Positions 8,859-17,335 of a DNA stretch of 64,000 nt are shown piece by piece; within the stretch, counting starts at the first letter, position 1, and every line of letters begins with the position of its first letter. The stretch covers positions 9,424,001-9,488,000 of the forward strand of contig NZ_CP102512.1 of the NCBI RefSeq assembly GCF_024612015.1. The letters are read 5' to 3'. A program made the position numbers and the translations under genes. The stretch is from Streptomyces sp. CA-210063. GTDB taxonomy: Bacteria; Actinomycetota; Actinomycetes; Streptomycetales; Streptomycetaceae. A model generated the notes under the pieces. It searched no databases. It was not told the DNA's origin and worked only from the letters and a program-made list of their open reading frames with translations.

Positions 8859-9079
8859 GAGAGCTCCAGGGGGAGGAGAGCGCCGGTGGCACAAGGGCGG
8901 GGGTGGCGTGCGGCGCCGCCGCGTCCGACGCCGGTCAACGGATCGCTCGGTGGATCCGCCTCAACGGACGATCGGTCCCGGACGGAAGCCAAGGGCTTCC
9001 GGCGGAGAGGAGCGGGGACCGAGGACGGCGTCAGACGTGCGGGTGGTTCGGCGCGCAGGCCAAGAGGGATGAAAAGGCG
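8859..9079 (-). promoter_or_regulatory. Leader/attenuator region of the ssu operon
   Basis: These 221 bp lie between the leader peptide stop and the ssuC ATG and contain no other convincing gene. Two hairpins can be drawn: GGAAGCC/GGCTTCC around AAG at 8984-9000, and GGATC/GATCC arms at 8940-8957. With the Cys-ending leader peptide upstream this fits a cysteine-responsive attenuation or translation-gating leader. The pairing scheme itself is an inference. Confidence 0.5.
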
Positions 9080-9163
9080 TCAGCAGCCGCGGCGACACGC
9101 GGCGGAGGCCACCCGCAGCAGGTCGATGTGACCGCGCGAAGTGAGCAGGGCTGAACGCAACAT
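9080..9163 (-). CDS. Cys-ending leader peptide of the sulfonate operon
   Basis: A 27-codon ORF: ATG at 9161-9163 and TGA at 9080-9082. It contains HIDLLRVASAACR and ends RRGC. The LTxRxHIDLLRVxSAxCR pattern matches the short leader peptides annotated ahead of sulfur-assimilation operons in actinobacteria. It lies on the same strand, about 220 bp ahead of ssuC. Cys codons at positions 23 and 27 would let a ribosome short of Cys-tRNA stall and alter the downstream fold. It is too short for ordinary gene finders. The pattern match is seen directly; the regulatory role is inferred. Confidence 0.8.
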   Translation of the reverse strand: MLRSALLTSRGHIDLLRVASAACRRGC

Positions 9164-9335
9164 GCGGCGAAATTAGCCAGCCTGCCTGTGCATGGTCAAT
9201 GGCGTCTCGCGGAGTGGACGCCGCGTATCACCGCGTGGGCCGCTCCCGGTCCGGGCGGTCATTCGCCGGATGGGCCTGCTCCGGCGCGGGCGGTCACTCC
9301 CGCGCGACGCCGTCGTGGTGCGCGAAAATGGAACC

Positions 9336-9758
9336 ATGTCCGATGCCTTCACCACCCGAGTCCTGAACGTCGCCTCCGGCTCCCGTGAACGGGTCGTCGA
9401 CCTCACCCACGACTGCGAGGCGTTCCTCCGCGAGGCTGCCGCCGGCCGGGACGGTCTCCTCAACGTCTTCGTCCCGCACGCCACGGCCGGCATCGCCATC
9501 ATCGAAACGGGCGCCGGCAGCGACGACGACCTCCTCGCCGCCCTCCACACCCTCCTCCCCGCCGACGACCGCTGGCAGCACCGCCACGGCACCCCCGGCC
9601 ACGGCCGCGACCACGTCCTCCCCGCCCTCGTCCCACCCCACGCCACCCTGCCGGTCATCAGCGGGAGGCTGGAACTGGGGACCTGGCAGTCGGTGTGCCT
9701 GGTCGATACGAACAGGGACAATCCCAACCGTCAGGTCCGATTGAGCTTCCTCGGTTAG
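9336..9758 (+). CDS. YjbQ family (UPF0047) protein
   Basis: A 140-aa protein of the YjbQ family, a small beta-rich fold that forms trimers; E. coli YjbQ has been linked to weak thiamine phosphate synthase activity. Visible features are LNVFVPHATAGIAIIETG (residues about 43-60), a GTPGHGRDHVLPALV stretch in place of the usual GNGxAHLKA, and the closing GRLELGTWQSVCLVDTN. The ATG at 9336 is chosen because homology to the family begins there; upstream in-frame codons are Arg-rich and unlike the family. It stands alone, next to the tRNA-like attachment core. Confidence 0.85.
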   Translation: MSDAFTTRVLNVASGSRERVVDLTHDCEAFLREAAAGRDGLLNVFVPHATAGIAIIETGAGSDDDLLAALHTLLPADDRWQHRHGTPGHGRDHVLPALVPPHATLPVISGRLELGTWQSVCLVDTNRDNPNRQVRLSFLG

Positions 9759-9956
9759 GTGCCCTGGTGGGACTGTAGGGGCAAAGTCCGGCCGCACCGA
9801 ATGGGGCAAGGAGCGAGGTTGGGGAACTGTTCCCCCTGGGCTTGGCTCGCCTGCAGAATCCTGCAGGAGGTCTGTCAGCAGCTTCATGGTCGGCTGGCTG
9901 CATGCCGACGACCGGGAAGCCTGGGAGGAGCGAGTTTCGACGTGGAGCAGGGCAGC

Positions 9957-10002
9957 GGACTCATAATCCGTCGGCCGTGGGTTCGAGTCCCACCCGCCCC
10001 AC
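9957..10002 (+). repeat. tRNA 3'-half / attachment core, copy 1
   Basis: A 46-bp core running GGACTCATAATCC (anticodon arm, CAU) through the variable loop, a TTCGAGT T-loop with GTGGG/CCCAC stem, and CCGCCCC plus A. It equals positions about 29-73 of an elongator tRNA-Met-like gene. No 5' half (an acceptor GGGGCGG and D-arm) exists upstream, so this is not an intact tRNA. The preceding GCAGC extends the tRNA match a little further than in copies 2 and 3, which suggests this is the copy nearest the original target. Identical cores are at 18792 and 41043. Confidence 0.8.
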
Positions 10003-10140
10003 CCTTGCAGGGCTCTGACCTGCGGAAACGTTCATTTTTGGCTGTCGGAGTGTCAACTTTGCCTGAACGGACTGAATCCGCTGCTCGCAAGTTTGGAGAC
10101 CGCCGGCGCTCGGGGGAGCTCCAACCCCTCTGACCTGCGG
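10003..10140. repeat. Right-flank repeat next to att core copy 1
   Basis: About 100 bp downstream of the core are largely shared with the sequence after core copy 3 (41089-41200), including CTCTGACCTGCGGAAACG and GACTGAATCCGCTGCTCGC. ACCTGCGGAAACG starts 16 bp after core copies 1 and 3; a variant, ACCTGTGGAAACG, lies 29 bp after copy 2. A second CTCTGACCTGCGG ends the block. It looks like a conserved integrase arm region of related mobile elements. Confidence 0.65.
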
Positions 10141-10602
10141 CGAAGTAGGTGGTCGTGGTTGTCGCTCGCCGTCCGGGCGACTGCCCTGAGGCTCGATACC
10201 AAGGTCCAGGGACCGGACAGGGACCGGGACGACGCAGCCGTGTCCAGGCCGACGGTGTCTCCACGCCGACTCGCTGTCCCGTTTGCGGGTTGCGCGGCAC
10301 GGGTTGTTGTCCCCAGCGCGGCAGTCGAGCACCGGGCCGGCAGTGGAGGCAGTGTGGATACCGGCACGGCGGGTGCGTGGGCGCGGGTAGGGCGACCTCG
10401 GCTGTTCATCGTGTTGTGGGGCACTGTCGCCTTCGTATCGCTCGATCAGTGATGTCGTCCAGGGGCGTCGGCGGCCTGCGTGCCGATGGATATAGGAAAC
10501 GGCCCGAAGAGGAAACTGCCCCGATGGGTTACGCGACCCTCTTGCGTGGAGCCCTGCGGTTCGACTGGCCAGGCCGGTGGGCCGGTCACCAACAGGCCTT
10601 GT
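10141..10602. other. No convincing gene
   Basis: Frames are open on both strands because of high GC, but none shows a family match, a good ribosome site or a plausible protein. It is treated as scar sequence at the left end of insert A. Confidence 0.5.
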
Positions 10603-10980
10603 TCAACTTGGGGTGGTGAGCGCCCTGCTGGGAGTCGGCGCGGAGTCCTCCGGCACGATGTCCCTGACCAGGATCCCGGCGGCGCCGGCGCGCAGTGCTT
10701 CGAAGACGTACTCGTCCATGCCGTGGTTGGTCAGCAGGCCGACGTGCACGTCGGCCAGGCCCGGATCCGCGGCGATGCGCCGGGTCGCCTCGATGCCGTC
10801 CATGACCGGCATCTGAATGTCGATGAGCGCGACGTCGGGCAGATGCTCCTTGACGAGCGCCGAGCCCTCTTCGTCATCGGCGGCTTCGGTCACGACCTCG
10901 ATGTCGTCTTCGAGGTCGAGGAGCGCGCGGAAGCCGCTTCGGATGAGCGGCTGGTCGTCGATCAGCAGGACACGGATCAT
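10603..10980 (-). pseudogene. Truncated NarL-type response regulator
   Basis: The reading frame from the ATG at 10980 gives a receiver domain: VLLIDDQPLIR with the acidic pair, ALIDIQMPVMDGIEATRR with the phospho-acceptor Asp, and GLLTNHGMDEYVFEALRAGAAG. After GILVRDI it runs into unrelated residues and stops, so the LuxR-type DNA-binding half is missing. The ATG overlaps the stop of a histidine-kinase remnant, showing that a two-component pair once lay here. It is unlikely to regulate transcription. Confidence 0.8.
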
Positions 10981-11038
10981 GACGCTCGTTCTACAGGGAG
11001 TTCGGCCTGGACGGTGAAACCGTGCCCGGTACCGTGCT
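10977..11038 (-). pseudogene. C-terminal tip of a sensor histidine kinase
   Basis: Upstream of the response-regulator ATG the same strand reads GTGHGFTVQAELPVERAS and stops with an ATGA overlap. This is typical of the last strand of a NarX/DesK-type kinase ATPase domain. The rest was lost where an IS21 remnant joins at about 11037. Confidence 0.6.
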
Positions 11039-11245
11039 AACCCCAACGTCGACCCGGCCGTCATCCACAACCGCGCCACCTGCGACTGGATCACCAAGGG
11101 CTACCCGCTGTGTCTGATCGGGGACTCCGGCACCGACAAGTCCCACCTGCTGATCGCCCTGGGTACCGCGTCCGCCACACCACCGCTGCGGCCCTGGTGA
11201 ACGAACTGGTCGAGGCCGCTGACGACAAGCAGCTCGGCAGGTTTT
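11038..11245 (+). pseudogene. IS21-family IstB ATPase fragment
   Basis: The frame reads NPNVDPAVIHNRATCDW, then CLIGDSGTDKSHLLIALGT, and in the next frame ALVNELVEAADDKQL. These are recognisable parts of the IstB helper ATPase. The Walker A has Asp where GTGKS is expected, a stretch is deleted between the two parts, and a frameshift joins them, so it is inactive. It marks an old IS21 insertion that cut the neighbouring kinase gene. Confidence 0.75.
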
Positions 11246-11358
11246 CATTTCATGGCAGTGGCCGTATCGGTCAGCGGTGGTGTGCCCGACAGCACCCGTC
11301 AAAGGGCGGCCGTGCCGGGCATCAGCCGTCCACTCAGTCGGTCCCGAGAGACAGCCGG

Positions 11359-14130
11359 TCAGTCCATCAGACGCAGCCCGTCCCCGAAATCGACGCGCGC
11401 GAGGTCGGCGCGCGAGACGATGCCGAGCTTGGGGAAGACGTTGGCCAAGTGATAGCCCACCGTACGAGGACTGATCAGCAGCTGTGTCCCGATCTCCCGG
11501 TTGGTGAGGCCCTCCGCGGCCAGCCGTACGACTCTCGCCTCCTGCGCGGTCAGGACCGTTGCGGCGTCCCGGTCCGGTGCCGGGTCGCGGCGCACGTGCT
11601 GCCCGCTCAGTTCCTGTTCGGCCCGGGTGCGGGCGAGTAGAGGGGCCGCGTCGAGTCGCCGGAAAGTCTCCGCGGCTTCCGCCAGCTGTGCCCGGGCGTC
11701 GGTACGGCGGCGGGCCCGCCGCAGCCACTCGCCGTAGAGCAGGCGGGTGCGGGCGTAGGCGAAGGGCCGCGACTGGGCTCCGGGGACATCCAGCGCGAGC
11801 CGGAAGTGCTTCTCCGCCTCCGGTCCGGACTCCAGCAGGGCATGGACAAGGTGCAGCGCGGAGACCGCCCAGGGGGCGTTGGACCGCTCGGCCCACCGCC
11901 GCAGCAGCCGCGCCTGTTCCTCGGCCGTCGCCCGCTGCCCGGCCTGGACCGCGGCCTCGGCGGTGTCCGGCGCGGCCAGCAGCGCGATGGTGGGGTGCGC
12001 CGCGTGGTGCCCGTCCTCGGTCAGCCGGACCAGGCGGCCCACAGCCTCCTCGGCCCGGCCGCCGAAGAGCGCCGACATACCGAGGCTCCACTGCGCGGCC
12101 GCGCTGAAGACGCGCCCTCCGCGCGGCATCCAGAGCTCCATGGTCCGGGCGGCATGGTCCGCGACGGTCCGCTCATCGCCTCGCACGGCGGCCAGCCATC
12201 CGAGACAGTTGCGGTACTGCGACGCCGAGTGTTCGTCGCCGATCTCCTGCGCCACTCGGAGTCCCTCGATGGTGTTCGCCTCGGCCAGGGCCCAGGCTCC
12301 CTGCGCGAGGTCGACCGTCACGGTCTGGGCCAGCGCCTGGGTCAGGGCCGTCACCTGGTCGGTGTGCCGAAGCGTGTCGATCCCGCGGTGGAGGCCCTCC
12401 CCCAGGACGTGCTCGATGCCCCAGGCCACTCCCAGCGGCGCCGGTGGCATCAGAAGCCAGGAACTGTTGCTGAGCCGGCCGAAGCCCTCACCGCTGAGAG
12501 CCACCACCTGGTCGCGGTCATCGGCGCCGCAGTCCTGGTCCTCCGTCCACCATGCGCGCAGCAACGGCAGCAGACTGGCGTTCGGGAAGTCCCCCTGCGA
12601 GAGCCGCCGCTCGAGCCGGTGGAGAGCCTCGCGCTGCAGTTCGCCGTGCCCGGCCGCCCACGCCGCCCACAGCGCCATGATGCCGAGTGTGAACGCCTGC
12701 TCGGGATCGGCCACCCGCTCCATGTCCCGGGCAAGCCGACCGCAGGCGGTTTCGAGATGGCCGTGCGTGAACTCGATCAGCCCACGCAAGCCCTCACTGA
12801 GGTCCGCGACCTCGACTTCGGAGGAGATCCGTTCGGCCCGCGCCAGCATGTCCCGCGCCACATCGGCCTGGCCGGCCGCCCAGGCCGCCTTCGCTCCGAG
12901 AGCCAGCCGCCTGGCCGCGTCGTCCGTGGAGGGGGACAGCGCCGCCGCGCGTCGCAGAGCACGGCCGGCCGTGGCGCAGCCGCCGCGTGCCCAGGCTCGA
13001 TCGGCCGACTCCTCAAGCAGCCGCGCCACCTCCCCGTCAGGTCCGCCCGCGGCTTCCACAGCCGCGGCGAGGTGCCACGGGCGCAACTCGTCGGCGTTCT
13101 CGCCGGTCAGCACGGAGGCGAGCGCGCGATGAACCGCCTGCCGGTCCGCGGGCGGCGCCTCCTCGTAGACCACCGCCCCCATCAGCTGGTGGCGCAGGCG
13201 GATACGACCGTCCGGACGCGTGGTGAGCAGGCCCGAGTGCAGGGCCTCGTCCCACGCGACCGAGTCGAGGCCGAGCACGAGACTCGCCTGGCACACGGTG
13301 TTCCGGTCGCTGCGGTCATCGGCGGCGATGAGCAGCAGCGCGGTGCGGGCGGGCGCGGACAACCTCTCGATGCGGGCACGGAAGGCGCGGCGCAGGCGGG
13401 GCCCGACGGCAATCTGCTCACCGGCGAGAGGGTGCGTCGAGATATCGCCCGCCGCCATGGACGTGGGCAGTTCCTGGAGCGCGAGCGGATTGCCGGCCGC
13501 CGCGCGGACCGTGCGGCGGATCACCGCCTCGTCCGCGTGCGGAGCGACGGCAGCCGCGAGCAGCCGGGCGTCCTCGTCGTCCAGCCCAAGGACCTCCATC
13601 GCCGCCAGCTCCTCCCACGGTCCCTCGACAGGATCGTCGTGTCCGGTCAGGAGCATGGCCACGGGCTCGTCGCGCAGGCGGCGGGCAACGAAGGCCAGGC
13701 ATCCTGCGGAGGGCTCGTCCAGCCAGTGGGCGTCGTCGACGGCGATCAGCACCGGCCGCTGCCCGGCCAGCTCGCCGACGAGCGTCAGTACCGCCACGCT
13801 GATCAGGAACGGGTCCGCCACGTCACCGCTGATGCCGAGCGCCCCGTTCAAGGCGTTGGCCTGCGGCTCGGGGAGTGTGCTGATGCGGTCCGTCACCGGC
13901 CACAGCAGTTCGTGCAGGCCGGCGAACGCCACCCCCGACTCCAGACGGGTACCCCGGCATCTCACGACGGTGAAGTCGCCGGCAGCTGCTTCGGCCACGT
14001 GGTCGAGCAGGGCGGTCTTGCCGATACCCGGCTCGCCCCACACCATCAGAGCCGCCCCGGCGCCTTGACGAGCGGCGTCAAGGATCCGGTCGAGGGCTGC
14101 CTGCTCCTGGCGCCGTCCATACAGGTTCAT
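11359..14130 (-). CDS. LAL-type LuxR transcriptional regulator
   Basis: A 923-aa large ATP-binding LuxR regulator. An N-terminal AAA/STAND ATPase has a Walker A WGEPGIGKTALLDH near residue 31 and a Walker B VLIAVDDAHWLD. A long helical repeat region follows, then a C-terminal LuxR helix-turn-helix (LTAQEARVVRLAAEGLTNRE then TVGYHLANVFPKLGI). Such proteins activate promoters when a ligand releases the ATPase switch. It is divergent from an MFS exporter, and the shared 226-bp gap has three TGACAGAT words. Control of the exporter and the downstream oxidoreductase is likely but inferred. Confidence 0.92.
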   Translation of the reverse strand: MNLYGRRQEQAALDRILDAARQGAGAALMVWGEPGIGKTALLDHVAEAAAGDFTVVRCRGTRLESGVAFAGLHELLWPVTDRISTLPEPQANALNGALGISGDVADPFLISVAVLTLVGELAGQRPVLIAVDDAHWLDEPSAGCLAFVARRLRDEPVAMLLTGHDDPVEGPWEELAAMEVLGLDDEDARLLAAAVAPHADEAVIRRTVRAAAGNPLALQELPTSMAAGDISTHPLAGEQIAVGPRLRRAFRARIERLSAPARTALLLIAADDRSDRNTVCQASLVLGLDSVAWDEALHSGLLTTRPDGRIRLRHQLMGAVVYEEAPPADRQAVHRALASVLTGENADELRPWHLAAAVEAAGGPDGEVARLLEESADRAWARGGCATAGRALRRAAALSPSTDDAARRLALGAKAAWAAGQADVARDMLARAERISSEVEVADLSEGLRGLIEFTHGHLETACGRLARDMERVADPEQAFTLGIMALWAAWAAGHGELQREALHRLERRLSQGDFPNASLLPLLRAWWTEDQDCGADDRDQVVALSGEGFGRLSNSSWLLMPPAPLGVAWGIEHVLGEGLHRGIDTLRHTDQVTALTQALAQTVTVDLAQGAWALAEANTIEGLRVAQEIGDEHSASQYRNCLGWLAAVRGDERTVADHAARTMELWMPRGGRVFSAAAQWSLGMSALFGGRAEEAVGRLVRLTEDGHHAAHPTIALLAAPDTAEAAVQAGQRATAEEQARLLRRWAERSNAPWAVSALHLVHALLESGPEAEKHFRLALDVPGAQSRPFAYARTRLLYGEWLRRARRRTDARAQLAEAAETFRRLDAAPLLARTRAEQELSGQHVRRDPAPDRDAATVLTAQEARVVRLAAEGLTNREIGTQLLISPRTVGYHLANVFPKLGIVSRADLARVDFGDGLRLMD

Positions 14131-14207
14131 TTGCTTGAAATATTAAGGGCCCACCGCGGCCGGGGCTACTCACGACACCGCCTGTTCACCGCCGCTTGGC
14201 AACCCCT

Positions 14208-14330
14208 TGACAGATGGGGTGACAGATCCGCTTGCGGCCTTCCGCCCGTAGCGTCGGGCGTGATCACTGCGCGCCCCCCCACCGGATTGAGGACGACATG
14301 GCGAGGGCCATGCCCTCTGTTGATCTGTCA
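14208..14330. promoter_or_regulatory. TGACAGAT repeats in divergent promoter
   Basis: TGACAGAT occurs at 14208-14215 and 14220-14227 as direct copies 12 bp apart, and as the inverted word GATCTGTCA at 14322-14330, just before the MFS start. A TTGACA box overlaps the first copy at 14207-14212. The copies could be sites for the LAL regulator on the other side. Confidence 0.45.
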
Positions 14331-14356
14331 CTCGTTCCGTCTGACCTAGGAAAGTC

Positions 14357-15796
14357 ATGTCACAGCAGCAACACCAGCAGCCCGCCCGGAGAGGCTCCGC
14401 CATCTGGGCCGTGGTCATCACCAGCGTGGCCGGGTTCATCACCGCGCTGGACAACCTGATCGTCACCACTGCCCTGCCCTCGATCCGTGAGGACCTCGGT
14501 GGCGGACTTGAGGACCTCGAATGGACGGTGAGCGCCTACACCCTCACCTTCGCGGTCCTGCTGATGTTCGGCGCCTCGCTGGGTGACCGGTTCGGGCGGC
14601 GACGGCTGTTCGTCCTCGGGCTCGGCATCTTCACCGCCGCCTCCGCCGCGGCCGCGCTCGCACCGGGGATGAACGAACTCATCGCCGCCCGAGCGGTGCA
14701 GGGCGTCGGTGCCGCCATCGTGACGCCCCTGACACTCACCCTGCTCTCGGCCGCTGTCCCGGCCGAGCGGCGTGGCGTGGCCTTTGGTATCTGGGGCGCG
14801 GCCAGCGGCATCGCCGTCGCCACCGGACCCCTCATCGGCGGCACGCTCACCGAGCACATCTCCTGGCAGTGGATCTTCTGGGTGAACGTCCCGATCGGGC
14901 TGATCCTGATGCCGCTCGCCCTGCTGCGTCTCAAGGAGAGCCACGGCCCCACCCCGAGCCTCGACCCCGTCGGCACGGTCCTGGCCAGCGGCGGCCTGTT
15001 CGGCATCGTCTACGCCCTGATCCGCGGCAACATCGACGGCTGGACCAGCGCCCCGGTCCTGGTCGGTCTGATCGGCGGCGCGGTCCTGCTGGTCGGCTTC
15101 GTGTTGTGGGAACAGCGCGTCAAGCACCCGATGCTGCCGATGCGGCTCTTCCGCCATCGTTCGTTCAGTGCCATCAACGCGGCCAGCCTGCTGATGTTCC
15201 TGGGCATGTTCGGGTCGATCTTCCTCCTCAGCCAGTACCTGCAGACGGTCGGCGGCTACTCGCCGATGGAGGCCGGGGTGCGGATGCTGCCCTGGACCGC
15301 CATGCCCATGATCGCCGGGCCGCTCGCAGGCGCGCTCTCCGACCGCATCGGCGGCCAACCGGTCGTCGCGGTGGGGATGGCCCTCAACGCTGTGGGCCTG
15401 GGGCTCTGGGCGCTGGCTGTCGAACCTGACGTGTCGTACACCTCCCTGCTGCCGGCGCTGATCGTCTGCGGAATCGGCATGGGAATGTTCTTCGCCCCGT
15501 CCGCGAACCTCGTCATGAGCACCGTCCGCCCCGAGGAAGAGGGCATCGCCTCCGGCGCCAACAACGCCATCCGTGAGGTCGGCGGAGCCATCGGAGTCGC
15601 GTCGCTGGCGGCGGTCTTCTCCGCCCAGGGCGGCTACGAGTCCGCTACGCGCTTCGTCGACGGTCTGGTCCCGGCGCTGTGGGTCGGAGCCGGTGCGGTC
15701 GCCCTGGCCGCGGTCCTCGCGTTCCTGATGCCCCGCCAGTCCAAGGCCGACGGCCCTGCTGCCGACCTCTCGACCGCCGCCCCGGCCGCCTTCTGA
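14357..15796 (+). CDS. MFS drug exporter, DHA2 (EmrB/QacA) family
   Basis: A 479-aa proton antiporter with about 14 predicted helices. Family motifs are ALDNLIVTTALPSI in the first helix, LGDRFGRRRLF (motif A) in the first cytoplasmic loop, and GIWGAASGIAVATGPLIGG (motif C). It exports hydrophobic drugs or metabolites. GGAAAGTC precedes the ATG. It is followed, in the same direction, by a small ORF and a CurA-like oxidoreductase. It faces the LAL regulator, which probably responds to an inducer of export. Confidence 0.9.
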   Translation: MSQQQHQQPARRGSAIWAVVITSVAGFITALDNLIVTTALPSIREDLGGGLEDLEWTVSAYTLTFAVLLMFGASLGDRFGRRRLFVLGLGIFTAASAAAALAPGMNELIAARAVQGVGAAIVTPLTLTLLSAAVPAERRGVAFGIWGAASGIAVATGPLIGGTLTEHISWQWIFWVNVPIGLILMPLALLRLKESHGPTPSLDPVGTVLASGGLFGIVYALIRGNIDGWTSAPVLVGLIGGAVLLVGFVLWEQRVKHPMLPMRLFRHRSFSAINAASLLMFLGMFGSIFLLSQYLQTVGGYSPMEAGVRMLPWTAMPMIAGPLAGALSDRIGGQPVVAVGMALNAVGLGLWALAVEPDVSYTSLLPALIVCGIGMGMFFAPSANLVMSTVRPEEEGIASGANNAIREVGGAIGVASLAAVFSAQGGYESATRFVDGLVPALWVGAGAVALAAVLAFLMPRQSKADGPAADLSTAAPAAF

Positions 15797-15825
15797 ACCC
15801 CGCACACCCCTGACTTGAGGAAACC

Positions 15826-16008
15826 GTGCTCGTCATCAGCTCGAACGGCGCGCACAACATGCCACACAGGTGCAGGCGGGCCTACCGCAGCCGATGCCGC
15901 TCCGACGGACAAAGCGGCGGCACCCGCGCCCCCACCAGGCGCAACAGCTCCGTCGTCGTCGGACGCGATCACGGCCACGCCCCCCACGACCACTACCTCC
16001 TCGAGTAG
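15826..16008 (+). CDS. Possible small ORF, unknown
   Basis: A 60-aa frame starts at a GTG with a fair ribosome site (TTGAGGAAA) between the MFS exporter and the oxidoreductase. The sequence begins MLVISSNGAHNMPH, then becomes Arg/Ser-rich and ends DHGHAPHDHYLLE. I recognise no family. It may be a remnant of a longer gene or non-coding. Confidence 0.3.
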   Translation: MLVISSNGAHNMPHRCRRAYRSRCRSDGQSGGTRAPTRRNSSVVVGRDHGHAPHDHYLLE

Positions 16009-16035
16009 CACTCTCTCCGAAGGGACTTGATCCAC

Positions 16036-17052
16036 ATGTCCGAGCAGACCCTGCCCACCACCGCCCGCGCCTGGCACCTGGATGCCCGCCCCGAGGGCTG
16101 GCCGACGGCGTCGAACCTCTCGCTGCGCGAGGTGGAACTCCCCGCGCTCGGCCCCGGGCAGCTCCTGGTCGTCAACGAGTACCTCTCGGTAGACCCCTAC
16201 ATGCGCGGCCGGATGAGCGACAAGAAGTCCTACATCGAGCCCTACGACGTGGATGCACCGCTCGACGGCCCCGCGGTCGGCCGCGTCCTCGCGTCCAACG
16301 CCGAGGGCTTCGCGCCCGGCGACCACGTGGTCCACGTACTCGGCTGGCGCGACCACGCGGTCCTCGACGCGGCGACCGCCCAGAAGGTGGACCCGAATCT
16401 GGCCCCGCTCACCGCCTACCTGGGCGCCCTCGGCGTCACCGGCCTCACCGCGTACATCGGGCTCGAGCGGTTCGCGAAGATCAAGGAGGGCGACACGGTC
16501 TTCGTCTCCGGCGCGGCGGGCGCAGTCGGCAGCCAGGTCGGCCAGATCGCCAAGCTGAAGGGTGCCGGACGCGTCATAGGCAGCGCGGGCTCCGACGACA
16601 AGGTCAAGCTGCTGATCGAGGAGTACGGCTACGACGCGGCCTTCAACTACAAGAACGGGCCGGTCGCCGAGCAGTTGGCCCACGCGGCGCCGGATGGCAT
16701 CGACGTCTTCTTCGACAACGTCGGGGGCGAGCACCTGGAGGCGGCGATCGGCGCTCTCAAGCTGCACGCACGGATCGTCCTGTGCGGGATGGTCTCCCAG
16801 TACAACGACGAGAAGGTCGTCGGGCCGCGCAACCTGTGGAACCTGCTGGTGACGCGCTCCGACATCCTGGCATTCATGTTCAGCGAAGAGCTGGACCTCC
16901 AGCCCGACTTCGTCCGCGAGGTCGGCGGCTGGCTCGCCGAGGGCAAGCTCCGCTACCGCGAAACCGTGCGGGACGGCCTCGACAACACCCTGGACGCCTT
17001 CCTCGCGATGATGCGGGGCGAGAGCGTAGGGAAGATGATCGTCAAGCTCTGA
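16036..17052 (+). CDS. NADP-dependent MDR oxidoreductase (CurA-like)
   Basis: A 338-aa zinc-independent medium-chain reductase of the CurA/leukotriene-B4-dehydrogenase group. The GroES-like part has LSVDPYMRGRM; the Rossmann part has DTVFVSGAAGAVGSQVGQIA near residue 155, then VIGSAGSDDKV for the NADPH phosphate, FFDNVGGEHL and ILCGMVSQYN-like segments. It reduces conjugated double bonds of enones. ATG 16036 follows AAGGGACTTG. It is co-directional with the MFS pump and may detoxify the same electrophilic compound. Confidence 0.92.
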   Translation: MSEQTLPTTARAWHLDARPEGWPTASNLSLREVELPALGPGQLLVVNEYLSVDPYMRGRMSDKKSYIEPYDVDAPLDGPAVGRVLASNAEGFAPGDHVVHVLGWRDHAVLDAATAQKVDPNLAPLTAYLGALGVTGLTAYIGLERFAKIKEGDTVFVSGAAGAVGSQVGQIAKLKGAGRVIGSAGSDDKVKLLIEEYGYDAAFNYKNGPVAEQLAHAAPDGIDVFFDNVGGEHLEAAIGALKLHARIVLCGMVSQYNDEKVVGPRNLWNLLVTRSDILAFMFSEELDLQPDFVREVGGWLAEGKLRYRETVRDGLDNTLDAFLAMMRGESVGKMIVKL

Positions 17053-17078
17053 GCCTGCCACCAGCAAGCCGAGAGAGA

Positions 17079-17106
17079 GGCCCGCCGCACGCACGCGCGG
17101 CGGGCC
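17079..17106 (+). terminator. Terminator after the oxidoreductase
   Basis: A perfect 10-bp stem (GGCCCGCCGC, 17079-17088, with 17097-17106) and an 8-nt loop lie 27 bp beyond the stop codon. Confidence 0.75.
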
Positions 17107-17200
17107 CCTCCGCACTGAAGGAGTCCGGCCAGCACCCAGCCCCTGCTCGAGGCGCTCGATGTCCAGGAGGGCGCCGCCCGGGCCCTGGCCGACGACGTTT

Positions 17201-17335
17201 GCGCGGAGAGCACAAGTGCTGCCTGATCATGTGGCGCCAGATGTCCGGATCACCTCCGCTCGCGCGGAGAGCACGCACTGATCCCCTCTATCTACGGCGA
17301 CGCGCGCGGATCACCTCCGCTCAAGCGGAGGTGAT
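17201..17335. CRISPR. Relic type I-E-like CRISPR array, two spacers
   Basis: The central full repeat at 17247-17274 is 28 bp (GGATCACCTCCGCT then CGCGCGGAGAGCAC). A 13-bp repeat tail GCGCGGAGAGCAC lies upstream at 17201-17213, and a diverged repeat starts at 17308. The gaps between them, 17214-17246 and 17275-17307, are both exactly 33 bp and unrelated, as spacers should be. Repeat length, palindromic core and spacer length fit actinobacterial type I-E arrays. The last repeat has diverged into a near-perfect hairpin and the first is truncated, so the array is a remnant. No cas genes are present in the window. Confidence 0.7.

Noticed and set aside
9957..10002. Intact tRNA-Met gene
   Set aside because: Only the 3' half from the anticodon arm is present. 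No matching acceptor strand GGGGCGG or D-arm exists upstream of any of the three copies.
10093..10452. 119-codon + strand frame after att copy 1
   Set aside because: No ribosome site, no family match, and composition like that of random GC-rich frames.
14360..15805. 481-codon frame opposite the MFS exporter
   Set aside because: It has shadow composition (Arg/Asp/Gly/Gln) and no motifs, while the + strand frame has the DHA2 signatures.
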